A stretch of 64,000 nt of DNA, taken from the NCBI RefSeq assembly GCF_020382885.2, contig NC_058496.1:8300501-8364500 (forward strand). The letters are read 5' to 3'. The notes beneath the pieces are model-generated. The model saw only the letters and a program-made list of their open reading frames with translations. It was not told where the DNA came from and did not search any database. A program made the position numbers and the translations under genes. Positions 44,852-57,351 of the stretch are shown here, piece after piece (the first letter of the stretch is position 1; each line of letters begins with the position of its first letter). Source of the DNA: Scatophagus argus (lineage: Eukaryota; Chordata; Actinopteri; Scatophagidae).

Positions 44852-46470
44852 ATGGCTGACAGAGGCCACGGTGCTGCAGGGGGAGATGCAGAAGACACAG
44901 ATGAGCTGCTCTGCACTGGTCTGAGGTTTTCTAATCTGCATCATGTATATGTGACTGTCTTGGGGGTTTGCGCCTCGCCCTCAGTGACCCTTTCTGTCTG
45001 CGTTCACAGATCTCAAGGACGACAGCAGCGTGTTTGGACTGGAGTCTTTGCCTCTCAGACTGGACCACTGTGACCTACTCCTCGATGCCATCGATGCTCA
45101 GCTTGGTCAACTGCAGGTCTGTGATTTTCATTCCCTGTCATGTGTGATTTTGGGACACACTTTCTACCTCCACTTCGCCACGTTTTGGGGGCAAATGTTG
45201 TACTCTTTGTGGGATATTCTGTGTAGTTAATTTGGTACTTCAAGTATATTCAGATGTTAATACTGTTGTGCTTTTGTGAGATTTTGAATGCAGGAACTTG
45301 ACTTGTAACAGAGAATTTTTATACTGTAGTATTCTTACTGAATACTTTTTCCACCACTGCTGTCTGTCTGGCGATGTGTCTGGTTATACATGTAATCTGG
45401 AATCCATTTTTTAAGCAGTAAGTGTGATTTATGCATGCAGGTCCAGCCCCAGAAACATCAGGCAGTTTCCACAGAGCTTGACCGTGGTAATGCAGGTAAT
45501 TTATGTAGTAATGCACATCTCATATCAAATTTTAGATTTTAGATTTTTTTTTTGATATAATTTAGGTTAATTTTTTTTTTTTAAAGCTCCTCTTAGGTGG
45601 AGTCAGTCTCTGAGTAAGGACACAGGCCTTGGAAGTACAAATCAAACAAGTGACACTGTCTCAATGTCTCTCAATGATTTGAGACACACTCCAACCACGG
45701 AGCAAACATCAGGTAATTTTTCCGTATCAGTATAACTACTGGGGAAAAAAAACACTTTCTTCCTGTCTTTTTATAGGCTGTTGTCAATAAAATAACTTTA
45801 AGTAAAAGAATTAGGTGCTCAGGCTCCAGCAACCTGCTTAATATTAAAGTAAGCCAGGTGTTTTAATGAGGTAATTTTTGTTTGTTTGAAAGTGTTGCCT
45901 CAGGACCAACCTTTTTCTTTATACAATCTGCTCGTCCCCCAGACAGAAGCACCGGCTGTGGGGAGGATCCTGTCACTCACGGGGAAACTACAGAGAAGTT
46001 AGACAGAAGGACGAGAGACAAACAGGAAACAGATTCTCAGAGGGAACAGATCAAATGGAGGCTCGAGAGGCTGCTTGGAGACACCGGCAGCAAAGAACAG
46101 ATGACAGGACAAACGCAGCCTCCCTCAGACAGCATCTGCACTGAGGACTTTGTCACGCGCTTCAGAGACGAAATGGTCGAATTGGCATCCCCAGAGGTGG
46201 AGCACACGGACAATGAAGAAGGAGCAGAGAGGGGAGGGATGTCTGACTGTGACCTCTGCCAGAGGGAACCGAATGAGCCAAGTGTTCCTAATGTCGGTGG
46301 AAGAGAGACAGCAAAGATGGGGAAAAGCTGTCAAGGCACAGAGACGGCTCATTATTCCCAGTCAAACAAGCCATATCTTTCTGACAGGTTTGGAGTGAAT
46401 ATGTCACATAGGGAGAAAGCAGAAGCTGGAGAGAGATTCAGCACACGCAGGGTTGGTGATGATGGCAGCA
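44852..46470 (+). CDS. Coiled-coil gene, N-terminal exons
   Basis: Starts MADRGHGAAGGDAEDTDELL; ATG 44852 has a good context (A at -3). A short helical block SSVFGLESLPLRLDHCDLLL lies at about residues 27-46. Exon 45943-46470 is unusually long (528 nt) and encodes a hydrophilic Glu/Arg/Ser-rich segment, for example RTRDKQETDSQREQIKWRLE and EDFVTRFRDEMVELASPEVE. Confidence 0.8.
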
Positions 46471-49400
46471 GTGAGTACTCTCTTTAGGAACCCTCTGAAG
46501 ACAAAGAGCTGTCAAGCATTTGCAGAATCTTCTTTATTGCTCTTAGTTAGAATTAGAGACATCAGAATTAAGAGAAAAGTCATACAGCTGTCTGTCCATC
46601 TCCACAACTACTTGACAGGTTGCTATTTAATTTGGTACGGCTGTGTCAAAAATGTCCTCTTAATCAGCCCTTTGGTCCATAACAGAGTATCTTGAAAATT
46701 AACAGCTACATTTCCACATATTTCGCTGTGGATATTTGTGGTGCCCAGAGGATAGTGCCCTTGAACTTCATTACCCTCCACAGGATGAAACCTTTCCATT
46801 TTGGATGAGAGCTTTTGAAGTACCCTAAGGCCAAAATGTCAACTTACACACATGTGTAACAATACAATTTACAGAGCACATTCACGCTCGTAATTTAAAG
46901 TTATACTCAAAGGACAAAACCTTCATCCCCAGGAGTAGTTCATTGCAGTATGTTGTGTATATTGTTTGTAACAGCACATTTGTTTTGTGGTTTGTAGTTT
47001 AGAGCCTCCACAGCACATGAGCCTGCATGCCTCTGGACTCCTTTGTTTTGTCTCTGTCTTCTTTCAGTCTCTCACACAGCAGAGGGTGTAACAGAACATG
47101 AACCCTCGTGGCAGGACAACAGCCGTTCACCTAAGGCCAGGTTCTTGGCAGGTACCACATACAGCACAGATTACGCTGCATCTGCAAGCACAGTCTAGCT
47201 AACCCTCCTGGGTACTTCTTCACCACAAACAGCAATTGGAGGCTGCTTGTTTGTTTTGTTTTTTTTAATAGGAGTACCTGTGTGGAGTTTTGACACTGTG
47301 TCCATAGAGAGTGACCTCGACTCAGTCTGCACAGAACAAGTCAGGCAGCATCTTCGCAGCCGGCCAGGTGAGACACTGCAGAAAATGTGGAGGGAAGGAA
47401 TCTAATCATTCCTTGATTTTCATCATTCAGTCTCAGACTCTTTAAATGTAGAAAATAAAAAAAAAATGTGTGAAATAATGGTTAATTTATGTGACTTCCC
47501 CCTCCAGGGTTTCACTCTCTCATTCAGTCTGTCACAGATATGGATGATTACTCTACCAATCAGAGCGACTGTGACACAGCCACACAGGAGGAAAGTGAAC
47601 CTCCATCTACCTCAGGTAAAGCACAAGATCTGACTACATTGCTTTACAAGTCCACAGCAATTAAACAACAACAAGAACTCTGCTTTCCTTTGTTTACAAA
47701 GGTCAGACATCCTCATTTGGAAAGGTACAAAACAGAAGTCCTTCTGCCCGTAAAGCACAGCGCAATAAGAGAGAAAATTACAGGTAAACCAAGTGGAAGA
47801 ATATTTCAAAATATTCTGGTCTTCTCCTCGGTGTTGGGTATAATTTTAAAATGCTTATTTGGCACATGCTTCTGACTGGTGGTCGGGGCACGTTTGTGTA
47901 GACTTGTGTGTTCTTTAGGTGACAATGACAAGGACACAGATGAAGAAATAAATGAGTGGAGCAGGAGAAGCAGGCCTGAGAGGACATCAGAGAAGATGCA
48001 GTCTGACTGGGTCAGAATGAAAGAGCGTCTCTTTACACTCCAACAAGTGAGAATGAGTTTCCTGGTGCATTATAGCGTTTTATTTAGTATAATTTTTAAG
48101 TTAACTGTGCATGTGTATAAGATATCACATAACTGGTTTGTGTGTCTGGTGTAGAAATGTGACAAAGAGGAGGAAACACTACATTTGAAGAAGGCTCAGT
48201 TAAAAGAAGCTGAGTTCTCCCTCTCTGAACTCCAACACAGAAGAAAAGTAAAGTGTAGCATCTTATATACAATAGTTCATCAAAACACAGTGTAAAGAAG
48301 TCTCACTTGCACTCACTGTTCATGGTGTGTGTCCCAGCATGCCTTGCAGGAATTAGAGCGACTCACAGCACAGACAGCAAAGATGGAGAAGGAGAAGAGG
48401 ACTCTGGAGTTTGTTCTGAGTGACAACAGGACAGGGAAGAACTCTATTAGGTATAAAGCCCTACTTATTGTATTATGTATAGTAACATCACATTGCATCA
48501 ATATGATCTTGTGCCGTAAAAAAAAAAAAAAACAGTCCTGTAAAATAACACCAATATGAATGTGTTTTAGTTGCAAGCGACACAAGCTTCAGGCACAGAG
48601 AGAGTCCTGTATCTCTGAGGTGAGAGACAATCTGAGTCAGTGTAAACACACTCTATAGGATGGAGCCTTCATTTCTGTCACTCACATGCTTTACCGTCTC
48701 AGGCTTTTTCCTCAACGCTATACTTTTTTTGTTGCTCATCTGTTCCACAAACAGCCCACTGTTGTCATGTCAGTGCTGGAGAGGGAAGAGATGGACAGAC
48801 AGCTGGATTTTGCCAAGACAGAACTGTTTGCTGAACAGCGACGTGCAAGAGAGAAGCTAGAGGCCATGCGAGAAGTACTGTATCTATCAATGTAACTATA
48901 ATGACAATCAGTAACCATAACATTGTTTAAAGTGATTACAGCACTATGCAATATGTTCACATGATAAAAGAAGAATTCTAAATATAAAATAATAAAACAT
49001 GTAAAATTATACTTTCACTATTTTTTGTTTGACAAGAGAAGAGATGGTATTTGTTTCTGTGTGATTTAAAGTATCTGTGGACATGTGATCGTGTATGATC
49101 TTGGAGCAGAAGCTGGAGGAGACTCGTGAGGAGCTCCAGAGGGTCACAGAGGCAGAGAGCTTACTGAGGAGCAGGTGCACCTGTCTGGAGGAGAAAGGGA
49201 AACAGAGAAAGGAGCCGATCAAGGTGGTACCAAAAGACACTATACTCTAAGCAAAAAATGTAATATGTATTTGTTGAGCAAATGACATACCGTGAGCATC
49301 CACCTTTCGTTCTGTTTCTGTTATATTCTAACCATCTTCTTTCTATCAGGCAATAGAGTTTCAAGCAGGCGAGCTGCAGGGTGAACTGGGAGAATGCAAA

Positions 49401-52400
49401 ATCAGAGTGGGTACTCTGGAGAGGATGTTGGCCCACAGGGAGCTGCAGCTGCTAGATTTACAGGAACAACGTGAGGCCTTACAAGCAGAAAGAGATGGCC
49501 TGAGGGGGGAGCTACAACACCTGAAAAGCCAGCACTGCAGCGCACTGAGAGAAGCCCAGGAGCAAGCCCACAGGATGATGGTAAGTGCTGAGGCAAACTC
49601 AGGCTTTCTGAGGTTTACTAAATCTACAAGTCTGCATATTTTTTCTAACATAAAACTGAGTAACAAGTAACTGGGCTTCCTCTCTTTTTAATTCAGGAGG
49701 CAGCACTGAAGCAGCTAAAGAAAGATTTGACTTCGACTCATGAACAGCAAATTCAAAAGGTGACAAACGTGTCAGTAAAAGTAAAAATATTGCGTTTCAA
49801 ACGAAATCATCACAGTTTAATTTATGATGCAGCAGCCGTTCTGTCTCTTGTGTCTTTAGGTTAATAAGCAGACTGAAGAAGAGAAAGCAAATGCTTTGAA
49901 AGAACAAGCTCTGTCTCTTACACAGCACATTGAGTCCTTGAAAAGTTCCATTCAGGTCAGTGCGTTTGCCTGAACATATGAAATGCACTGTTACAATGTA
50001 AGGTATTTGGTGAATACTGTGTGTAGAGTAAGTAAAAACAGCCCACAGGGTTACTTTTCAAGATCTTTTCCTTTTCTGGCAGCTAAAAGAAGACGAGGCA
50101 AAGAGGCTGAGGGAGCAGCAGACACGGGAGGCAAAGAATCGTGAAGAGGAGTTAAATGCAGAGGCCTTGGAAAAGGTACACTGATAATCCTCTGCGCTAA
50201 AATATGCAGTCAGTTTTCACATGATAGCCTGATGTGCATGCTATGCTCCCATTCAGGTGCACAAAGCAGTAGAAGAGGAGAGGAGGAAGTGGGAGGCAGA
50301 AAAAGTGGAAGCTGTGAAGTTGCACTGCAGGCTACTGGAAAAGCAGAACAGAGAAAGCCTGGAAAGCATGAGTAATGAGATGCAGCGAGAGAAGAGTAAA
50401 ACACTGGCTCTTCAACAACAAGTGGTGGAGCTGAAAACAGTAAGTATTACCACCTTAAGTAAATCTGACTAAATTTTCATTCCCTCTTTGCATAATTTTC
50501 CTGTCATCTGTTAGAAAGTACAGGATTTGGAAACCCAAAGCTGCGCACAGCAGAGGGAACAGGAGTCTGTGCTGGCTGTTATTTGTGAATCTCTGAAAGA
50601 GGAGCATCAGGCTGAGCTGCACAAGTTGCAGAGACAGATGGCACAGGTGCAAGAAAAACACAGAGAGCAACACACCGCAGACGCATAAAGAGACATGGTG
50701 TTGTGGAAAGGCTGACCTGTTGTGCTCTGTGGTTACAGGAGAGTCAGGGGGCAATGCGGCAGCTCGAGCAGGCGCTTCAGCTGGCAGAGAAAGAGTCTGG
50801 CAGGCTCCTGGAGATGCTAGAGGAAAGGGAGAGGAGCCATAACCAAATCACTGCTGAGATGGACCAGCAGCTCCGGCAGTGGGCCCAGGAGCTCGGAGCA
50901 GAGTGCCAACATCTATACCATTTAATGAAGGACAGGGGAGCCAAACTAAGTTCTGTGCAACTACCTCCCAGGTATAATTTCCTGCTCTGGCTTACACACA
51001 CATGTCTGGCTTAGAAAGGAGTAAATAGAGACAATATGGTGTGTTTGATGACTGGCTTCTAATCCCGATGCCTTTATGTTGCGCAGTCCTACGGTAGCTG
51101 AGGCTCTCACAAACCTGAGAACAGTAAGAGAGCACTTAAAGCACACAATTAGCCATCTACAACAGGAGCTTGATTCACAGAAACAGACCGCTGAGCATCT
51201 GAGAAGTGACAAGGTATGGTTCAGACTGTACATTCTGCACAGAGCCTGGTGTTTCCAAATACAGCACATTGAACGTACACGTGAATAACACAAACTGATC
51301 ATTCTTGAGGAGCGAGAATTGAGCATTCAGAGGCAACAGCTGAGGATGGAGAGAAACCAAGCCTTGGATTCTCTGAAGGAGCGTCTCATTCAGGTATGAA
51401 CTTATCCTCTTTGTGTACCACGTGTTGGTGCACATAGACCCCTAATACTCGTCATTCTTAGCATTGTGCTGCATCGTCATATTTGTACAGGAGCACATTG
51501 AGGAGTTAAGCAGTCTGGACTGGGCCCGTGCATGTGACGGAGGAGTTGAGGGAGGAGTGGCAGCATCTCTTCGCAAACAGCTGAAGGCCAAAGACCTGGA
51601 GCTCAGGCAGGTTCAGAGGAGCATGGGTCAGTGGAAGGAGCAGACTGCGGCTCGCCTGGCGTGCAAGTTTGAAGAAGAGTTGACTGCCGAACTGGAAAGG
51701 TAATGTGAGGATGCCGAGAAGTCAAAATGCAGCCACATTCGTTTCGTTTTAAGTTTTAATCATACTGTTGCCCTCTTGTCAAAAATGCCCCACAAGCCAA
51801 ACTTTGTGATCCATTGAGTACAAATCAAAATTATCCTGCCTTTTTGTGTTTATGTTTTTCCTCTAATGTTTACTATCCCACAGGTGCAAGACGAAGTTGT
51901 TATGGGACAGGTAACCGGTTTCTGTGTCTGTGAAAACTAGATGACGAACTAACTAGCTGTCTGTCCTTACAAGAGCATGATCTCACTGCAAATCACTGCA
52001 GCATGGGTTTTATAGCATACCTGTAACATTAACTACACCTGTAGAACCATAACTCCTCCATACATTTTTTTGTTCATTATTCACACTTGTTTGTTTTCCA
52101 GAAAAACTCAGAAGACTCAAGAGGAGAGACGGAGAAAGTCTGAGAGGCCTGAAGGAGAGATGACTCTTTGTGCAAAGGTTAATGTTTTACTGTTCATGTG
52201 TGGGGCAGTTGAACATCGAGCTCTTACATGTGTGCAACCTGCAAAAGATATTTATGCTAATTTTTGTTTGTTTACTGATAAAAACCTCTATTTGTCGGTG
52301 CATTTCCCCCACCAGGAGTCTCAGGATTCAGTTTGCTCTTCCTCCCCCCATGTTGCTGCCTCCCAAAGCCCCTCGGACGTGGCTTCATTCAAGCTTCTCC

Positions 52401-53143
52401 GTTACCTCCAGAGAAGAGTCAAGCAGCTCCGTGTAGAGAACCAAGCCCACACCTGGACCCAGTCGCTTTTAAATGCAAGGCCTTTAGATTTGTCAGAATC
52501 CTGTCTAACCCCTGTGAGTACATTGTTTTATTGTCAGGTTTCAGTTGACTTGCTAATCTGTTGCTGATTCAGTGTAACCACTGACAGTGGTGATAAACAA
52601 GTATGGTACACTTCAACATTAGTGCTTTACCTCAGCCTGGTGACCTCTCCGTTACGGGTTTTATTTATCTTGAACACAACAGGAATCTGCCCAAAGCTGC
52701 TCATCGTAAAATACACTTTTTGTGGAAAAAATGGCAAACGGCACATTACGAGGCACAACTGAAACGACACAGCTCACTAACAATTTGAATGAACTCAGTG
52801 CACTCAGATTACCAAACATGATGTAATGCACGGATAAGGATGCATAAAGCATCATTTTGTTTCTATCGCATTTATAAATGACAACGATCCACTGTCCTCT
52901 AAAGGCATCACAGGAAGTGGGAAGTGGGAAGTGTCATCACAAACTGCCTGCTTCATATTCAAGCTAAAAATAAAAGTGCTTCTAAAACTGTTAAAGTACT
53001 TCTGTAAATGTGAAAGTATCATTCAACATTTGACTATTATTGGCGTGCTTGTCTGCATAATATAATAATAACACCTAAAACCGATGTCTCTTTTACAGAT
53101 CACTCAAGGCCAAGACATTGCTGGGATTCAGAGTTTATCATAA
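44852..53143 (+). CDS. Large coiled-coil protein, about 1210 aa, probably centrosomal or ciliary; not identified
   Basis: Coding exons: 44852-44918, 45010-45116, 45441-45495, 45587-45712, 45943-46470, 47068-47151, 47272-47367, 47508-47615, 47702-47749 (or -47783), 47919-48046, 48155-48247, 48338-48450, 48571-48619, 48755-48874, 49110-49223, 49350-49580, 49697-49759, 49860-49955, 50083-50175, 50257-50439, 50515-50646, 50739-50971, 51087-51213, 51310-51393, 51491-51699, 51884-51910, 52102-52177, 52316-52513, 53099-53143 (TAA). All joins keep frame. Residues 1-400 are acidic and probably disordered, apart from a short helical block GLESLPLRLDHCDLLLDAID; about 405-1135 are almost continuous charged coiled coil; the C-terminal exon has a conserved-looking helix FKLLRYLQRRVKQLRVENQA. 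I do not recognise the family. The X-box and coiled-coil build suggest a centrosome or cilium protein (inference). Confidence 0.85.
47068..48046 (+). CDS. Coiled-coil gene, acidic middle exons
   Basis: Four clear exons give SFDTVSIESDLDSVCTEQVR, SVTDMDDYSTNQSDCDTATQ and DTDEEINEWSRRSRPERTSE then KMQSDWVRMKERLFTLQQ. The exon at 47702 (QTSSFGKVQNRSPSAR, basic) is ambiguous. A donor at 47750 (ccc|gtaaag) keeps frame with the acceptor at 47918. The better-looking donor at 47784 (cag|gtaaac) needs another acceptor near 47901. Skipping it altogether also keeps frame. Confidence 0.7.
48155..51393 (+). CDS. Coiled-coil gene, central rod exons
   Basis: Fourteen exons, many of whole-codon length, encode heptad-like charged helices such as ELERLTAQTAKMEKEKRTLE, MDRQLDFAKTELFAEQRRAR, KLEETREELQRVTEAESLLR and LEQALQLAEKESGRLLEMLE. 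Prolines are rare and Lys, Glu, Gln, Leu dominate. This is structural evidence only; such sequence resembles many unrelated coiled-coil proteins. Confidence 0.82.
51491..53143 (+). CDS. Coiled-coil gene, C-terminal exons
   Basis: Exon 51491-51699 (EHIEELSSLDWARACDGGVE, then LRKQLKAKDLELRQVQRSMG and ARLACKFEEELTAELE) continues the rod. A 27-nt exon (51884-51910) and a Lys/Arg-rich 76-nt exon follow. Exon 52316-52513 has a Ser-rich stretch before SDVASFKLLRYLQRRVKQLR, the most motif-like part of the C-terminus. The last exon adds ITQGQDIAGIQSLS and TAA. Confidence 0.8.
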
Positions 53144-53681
53144 ATCAAGACAGTGTCAAGTTAAGACATGAAACCTTATGCTGTAATGTTCTCCAAAGCT
53201 GAGTAGTTCAAGCTGTTTTTGTGGCCACAGAAATGAATCATTTACTGTTATATGTACATGATAGCAGATTAACAAGCAGGTCACGGTGACAAATGACACA
53301 ACCGACGATTTGTTCATTAAGTTCAAACTCCTCCGTGTGAAGGCAGTCAAATTTTATAGCTTAAGGTTACAGTGAACTGTGGATAAGTGATGAACTGACA
53401 TTCAGTGGAGATCATGTGACTTATAAAGCTGACAGTTCTATGGGAGTCCTTAGTATAGTCAGAACTATCACATGATGTTAAACTGAACATTGGGCAAGTT
53501 AAGATGATGTCAGCTTTCAATATTTTGTGAGATGTTCGAGCGCAATGTAAAGAATCTAGTGAGACAGATGCTGGGTGTAGTTTCCCTGTAATCACATCCA
53601 CCATCACACATGCAGTATGTTATTTTGATTTAATCAGCCATTCTTCTGCGTATTTAAAAACTATGTCCTTATAGTATAAAT

Positions 53682-53687
53682 AATAAA
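53682..53687 (+). other. Poly(A) signal AATAAA of the coiled-coil gene
   Basis: First canonical AATAAA downstream of the TAA at 53143, giving a 3' UTR of about 560 nt. It faces the opposite-strand signal of CCDC117 about 340 bp away. Confidence 0.6.
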
Positions 53688-54025
53688 AACATCCTCAATA
53701 CAAAAAACAGTGACATGGCTCTTATTGACAGTGAAATGGCATTTAATGCGGCATTCATTTAATTTGATGTGATGTCTATTGCACTGCATAACCTCGGTCA
53801 AAATCAGACTTATCTCATTGTTTTCAGCATGTGTGTATGTATACTATCAGGTCAGACTAAGGAGGAGTCACTTGTGGTGTTTCACACAGGCTGATCCTGG
53901 GACCCTTACTCTTCCTAATACACTGCATGTAATCATTAAAGCATGACATCGTGCACCCACAAGAGGACTGGTTTCACTAAAATCAAGCAAAACTATGCCA
54001 TGCAGAGTCTCTGCGGGGACCAGAG

Positions 54026-54031
54026 TTTATT
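54026..54031 (-). other. Poly(A) signal of ccdc117 (AATAAA on minus strand)
   Basis: TTTATT on the plus strand, about 660 bp past the minus-strand stop of ccdc117 at 54693. The two genes converge with closely spaced ends. Confidence 0.5.
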
Positions 54032-54692
54032 TAGAAACAAATAGAAAGTAATAACACTGAATGGCCAATTGCAGTTCTGGTAATGTACATATGAAAATAC
54101 AATCATATAACAAAAAGGTACATTTCCATTACCTCTTTACAAAATTCCTCAAAGCTCGAAAATGGTGTACTTGCTATGCAACGAGAGGAAGATTATCTTT
54201 CTACCATAAGTACAACTGCAAGGAGGAAGCCATGCTGTGAGCAAATGTGAACCAACTTAAGTGTCCCGTTAACGATGCCCTGAAGCTCAACAACAAATTA
54301 TACAAAATTCAGGTGCTGCACGCTGATATATTACAAAGTCATATTTACTGTACATCAGAGTGTCACTGACCAGGTTTGGCAAAATTATGTACAAATCATC
54401 TTGTTTCTAAGGGCAAAATCAATTCTGTAAGTTGCACAAAATTGTTTATTGAATGAATGTTACATCTTACATATAGTTGAAAGTCCAAAAGCTTAAACTG
54501 AGTGACTGTAAAGTAAAAGATGTGTTCGACAAATTGACCAAAAAACAGCACAATATTCATTTAACGTCAATACGTCTTGCTAAACTGACCAACTTCAAGT
54601 GTGTCTTCAAAGGTCCTTTAGAGTCTTCTGTATGACTACGGTACATGTCCAGTCTTTTACTTTGGCATGACGTTTCAAGCCATCAAGCACTG

Positions 54693-56372
54693 TTACATTT
54701 CCATGTCCTCCTCTCCAGAGTTGGGGGCCACAGGAAAGCTGTACAGAGAAGAGTGTGTGTCTGCAGGGGGACTGGAGGGGCTGAGCGGACTGTGAGGGGC
54801 GGGAGACGGACATGGAGTCAGGGCCTGCCGAGGTGCCGTCTGTTGTTTACACTGTTTCTGTAATGAGCTCTTTCGCTTCCGACAGAAGGGATCATCCGGT
54901 GGTCGCCACAACACCAACTCCATGCAGGAATGGCTCCTGAAAGTATGAGGAAGCGGGTGAGACAACCAAAAACAAGAGGGGAAAAAAGAGTTCTTTTACA
55001 TATTACTTCATTTACCATTACACATTACAGTGACAAAATAAGAACAACATACACAGACTGGGCTACTGTGTGGGGTAGGATGTCAGTGATGCCACGCTGT
55101 AGACCCTCCTTCAGACTATCAGAGATCACCAGCACTGGTCGTCTTGGGGCTGGCTCTACATCCAGATCTTCATCCTCATCATCATCCTCCAACGTTATTC
55201 TGTGATACATAAATATCACAGTATTTTTTCAAGGATTATATGTTGTTTTGAGAGCCCCCTCCCAAACCTATCTCCACCACTGAGTGGCATAACAAACCCA
55301 TTGTGGGCTACTTTAATTGTTCTCTTTCATTGAAACATTAGAGCAAAGACTCACAATATTGTAATATATTCATTTTAACAAAACAGAAACATTTATTGAA
55401 TATTTACCCATTTATATAGCTCAACAACAGGGAAGCAATGCATCTGGTTTTATTTTAAATGGGAATTTGTCAGCCTAATCAAAGCCAGTTCAGTAGGTGG
55501 ATGTTTGGATCTGTAATAGACTGGTGACCTTTCCCGGTCACAACAGCACTTAACAATGCAAACAGTGTCTTGTATGATTCTCATTCTACAAAAAAAGCAT
55601 CACCGACTTTTTGCATTTGCCAATCGCAAAGGTGACTGCAGTGTCTTCTGGGCATAATGAGGCCACCACATGTTTTTGCAACTCTTTTTGCACACTGTGT
55701 ATATTGTGTACCTGTCTTCGATCTCCTGAAGTTTCCTCTGAGCTGCCTCTATCTCCATGCAGGAGCTCTCGGTCTCCGATCGTGACAGAGCAGAGGGGGG
55801 CTGCGGCAGAGTCAAGTCCTGAGACCCTGTGCAGGGCTGCGGAGGTGCAGGGCGGTCCTGTGCAGGCACAGGAGGGCAGCTGTTTGCTGCCGGTAAGTCA
55901 AGACAAGTGCTGGTGCACGAGTTCTCTGCAAAGTCCACCTCTGCCTCCAACATTAACCTCCTCCTTTTGGCACTGCATCCCCTGAGAAAAATTAAGACAG
56001 TTATTAGAGTACTGCTGTTTGACCATGTCATGCTGAGATTGCTTTTTCTGTGCATGTCTCACTTACTCATCATCAACTCTCCTCCTGTTCTTCCTGAGGC
56101 ATCTTGTCTCCCAGCTGCTGTGGCAAAGACAAGCAGTCGTGTTAAAAACGCAGACACTTCAAGCGTTGCCAGCGTATTTCTGACAAATGTATGGAGGGAA
56201 ATTACAACACCAAATCATCAATTACATACTTGTTAGAGAGAGTGGCTCTCTGCAAGTGACCAGACGTACTTGGAGGTCCGAGGTCAAACTCAGGAAGGCT
56301 CGTTGGGCCTGAAAATGAATACATGGCTGGCGGAAACCCTACTTCACTGCTTGGCGGAGCAGAGTGATGCAT
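54693..56372 (-). CDS. ccdc117: CCDC117 (coiled-coil domain-containing protein 117), complete, 284 aa
   Basis: Minus-strand exons 56230-56372, 56067-56117, 55712-55981, 55053-55199, 54693-54936, all with GT-AG borders and joining phases; 284 codons plus stop, against about 279 in human. Starts MHHSAPPSSEVGFPPAMYSF. A basic/acidic patch RKNRRRVDDEGCSAKRRRLM resembles a nuclear localisation signal. Family marks: EAAQRKLQEIEDRITLEDDD, then PVLVISDSLKEGLQ, then SHSCMELVLWRPPDD, and the acidic C-terminus EEDMEM. Mammalian CCDC117 has been linked to the cytosolic iron-sulfur (MMS19/CIA) system and genome stability. In human it sits on 22q12.1 near OSBP2 and TCN2. Confidence 0.9.
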
Positions 56373-57350
56373 GGTGGCCCCGTCGATGAAATGATTGGAA
56401 GAGACACCGGTAGAAAACTACGAACAGATCTGATCTGGAAGGTCAGTTGTGATACCAGTCAGATGAGTTGATGTGGGTATTTTTTGTAACCTACATGACG
56501 CAAAAGTTATTAATATGTCTACCGTTACATGAGGACAGCTAACAGCTATAATAGCTAAAACGCCGTTGCATGACGCCGTTAGTATCGCGTTACAGATAAA
56601 AATGGCAATTAATTTAGCACGACACAGGGAGACACCTTCATCCCTGCGCTTATTAACAGCTGTTAATAAGTTAACCAGAAACATATATCATGACAGACCG
56701 ACCTGTGCAGCCGCCCTGCCCCTTGGTGTTTTTGTTGTTGTTGTTTTCTAGCTAGTCTCCGGTTCGCGTTGTGCTCTTTTGTAATGCCCCCATTGGCGCA
56801 CAGCAAACAGGCACTGCAGGTTCAGGTCTTACTAAACTAATGTGGCGATGCCAACAGCAAGCACCTCAAATTAATGACCCCTGCGATGTGAACTGTCCGA
56901 AAGGTGTGCTGTGTTTAACTGACGTTAGCAAGTTAACCTAGCTATTCTCGAAACGTGAGCTGCGTCCGAAGAGTCGTCAAGGTTCCAGAAAGTACGTACG
57001 TTAGGTTGGGAGGATTGTGGGATTTGTAGTTATGCAGCCAAACGAGTCGCTGTAACGTCTTGTTTATGTTAAAACTCTCGGTGAGATACAGATACACAAA
57101 GTTAAGTAAGTGTAGATTTTGTTGATGTGTGAAACCAGTCGTAGCCGCTTAGATAAAATAACTGACCAGAAGACAATGGTGAAATATAGTGAAAATTAAG
57201 ATAGATGCCTGCCCCTTGTTTTGTATGTTCGTACTACCAAAGGGTATATATATGATTAACATGGTAATCGTCCTGCTTATGGACCGACTAAGTCTGGTGG
57301 TTAAACGGATCCGTCTTCCTGTTTTGATCGCTTTGTTATCTCAGATGACG
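56373..57350. promoter_or_regulatory. Divergent promoter region between ccdc117 and tcn2
   Basis: The ATGs of ccdc117 (minus, 56372) and tcn2 (plus, 57771) face away across 1.4 kb. CpG-bearing stretches around 56770-57060 and 57290-57330 fit start regions for both genes. No other ORF is supported. Whether one shared promoter or two separate ones operate is not decidable here. Confidence 0.5.
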
Positions 57351-57351
57351 A

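Noticed and set aside
45882..46487. 201-codon open frame as a single-exon gene
   Set aside because: It is an internal exon (45943-46470) of the coiled-coil gene running past its splice borders.
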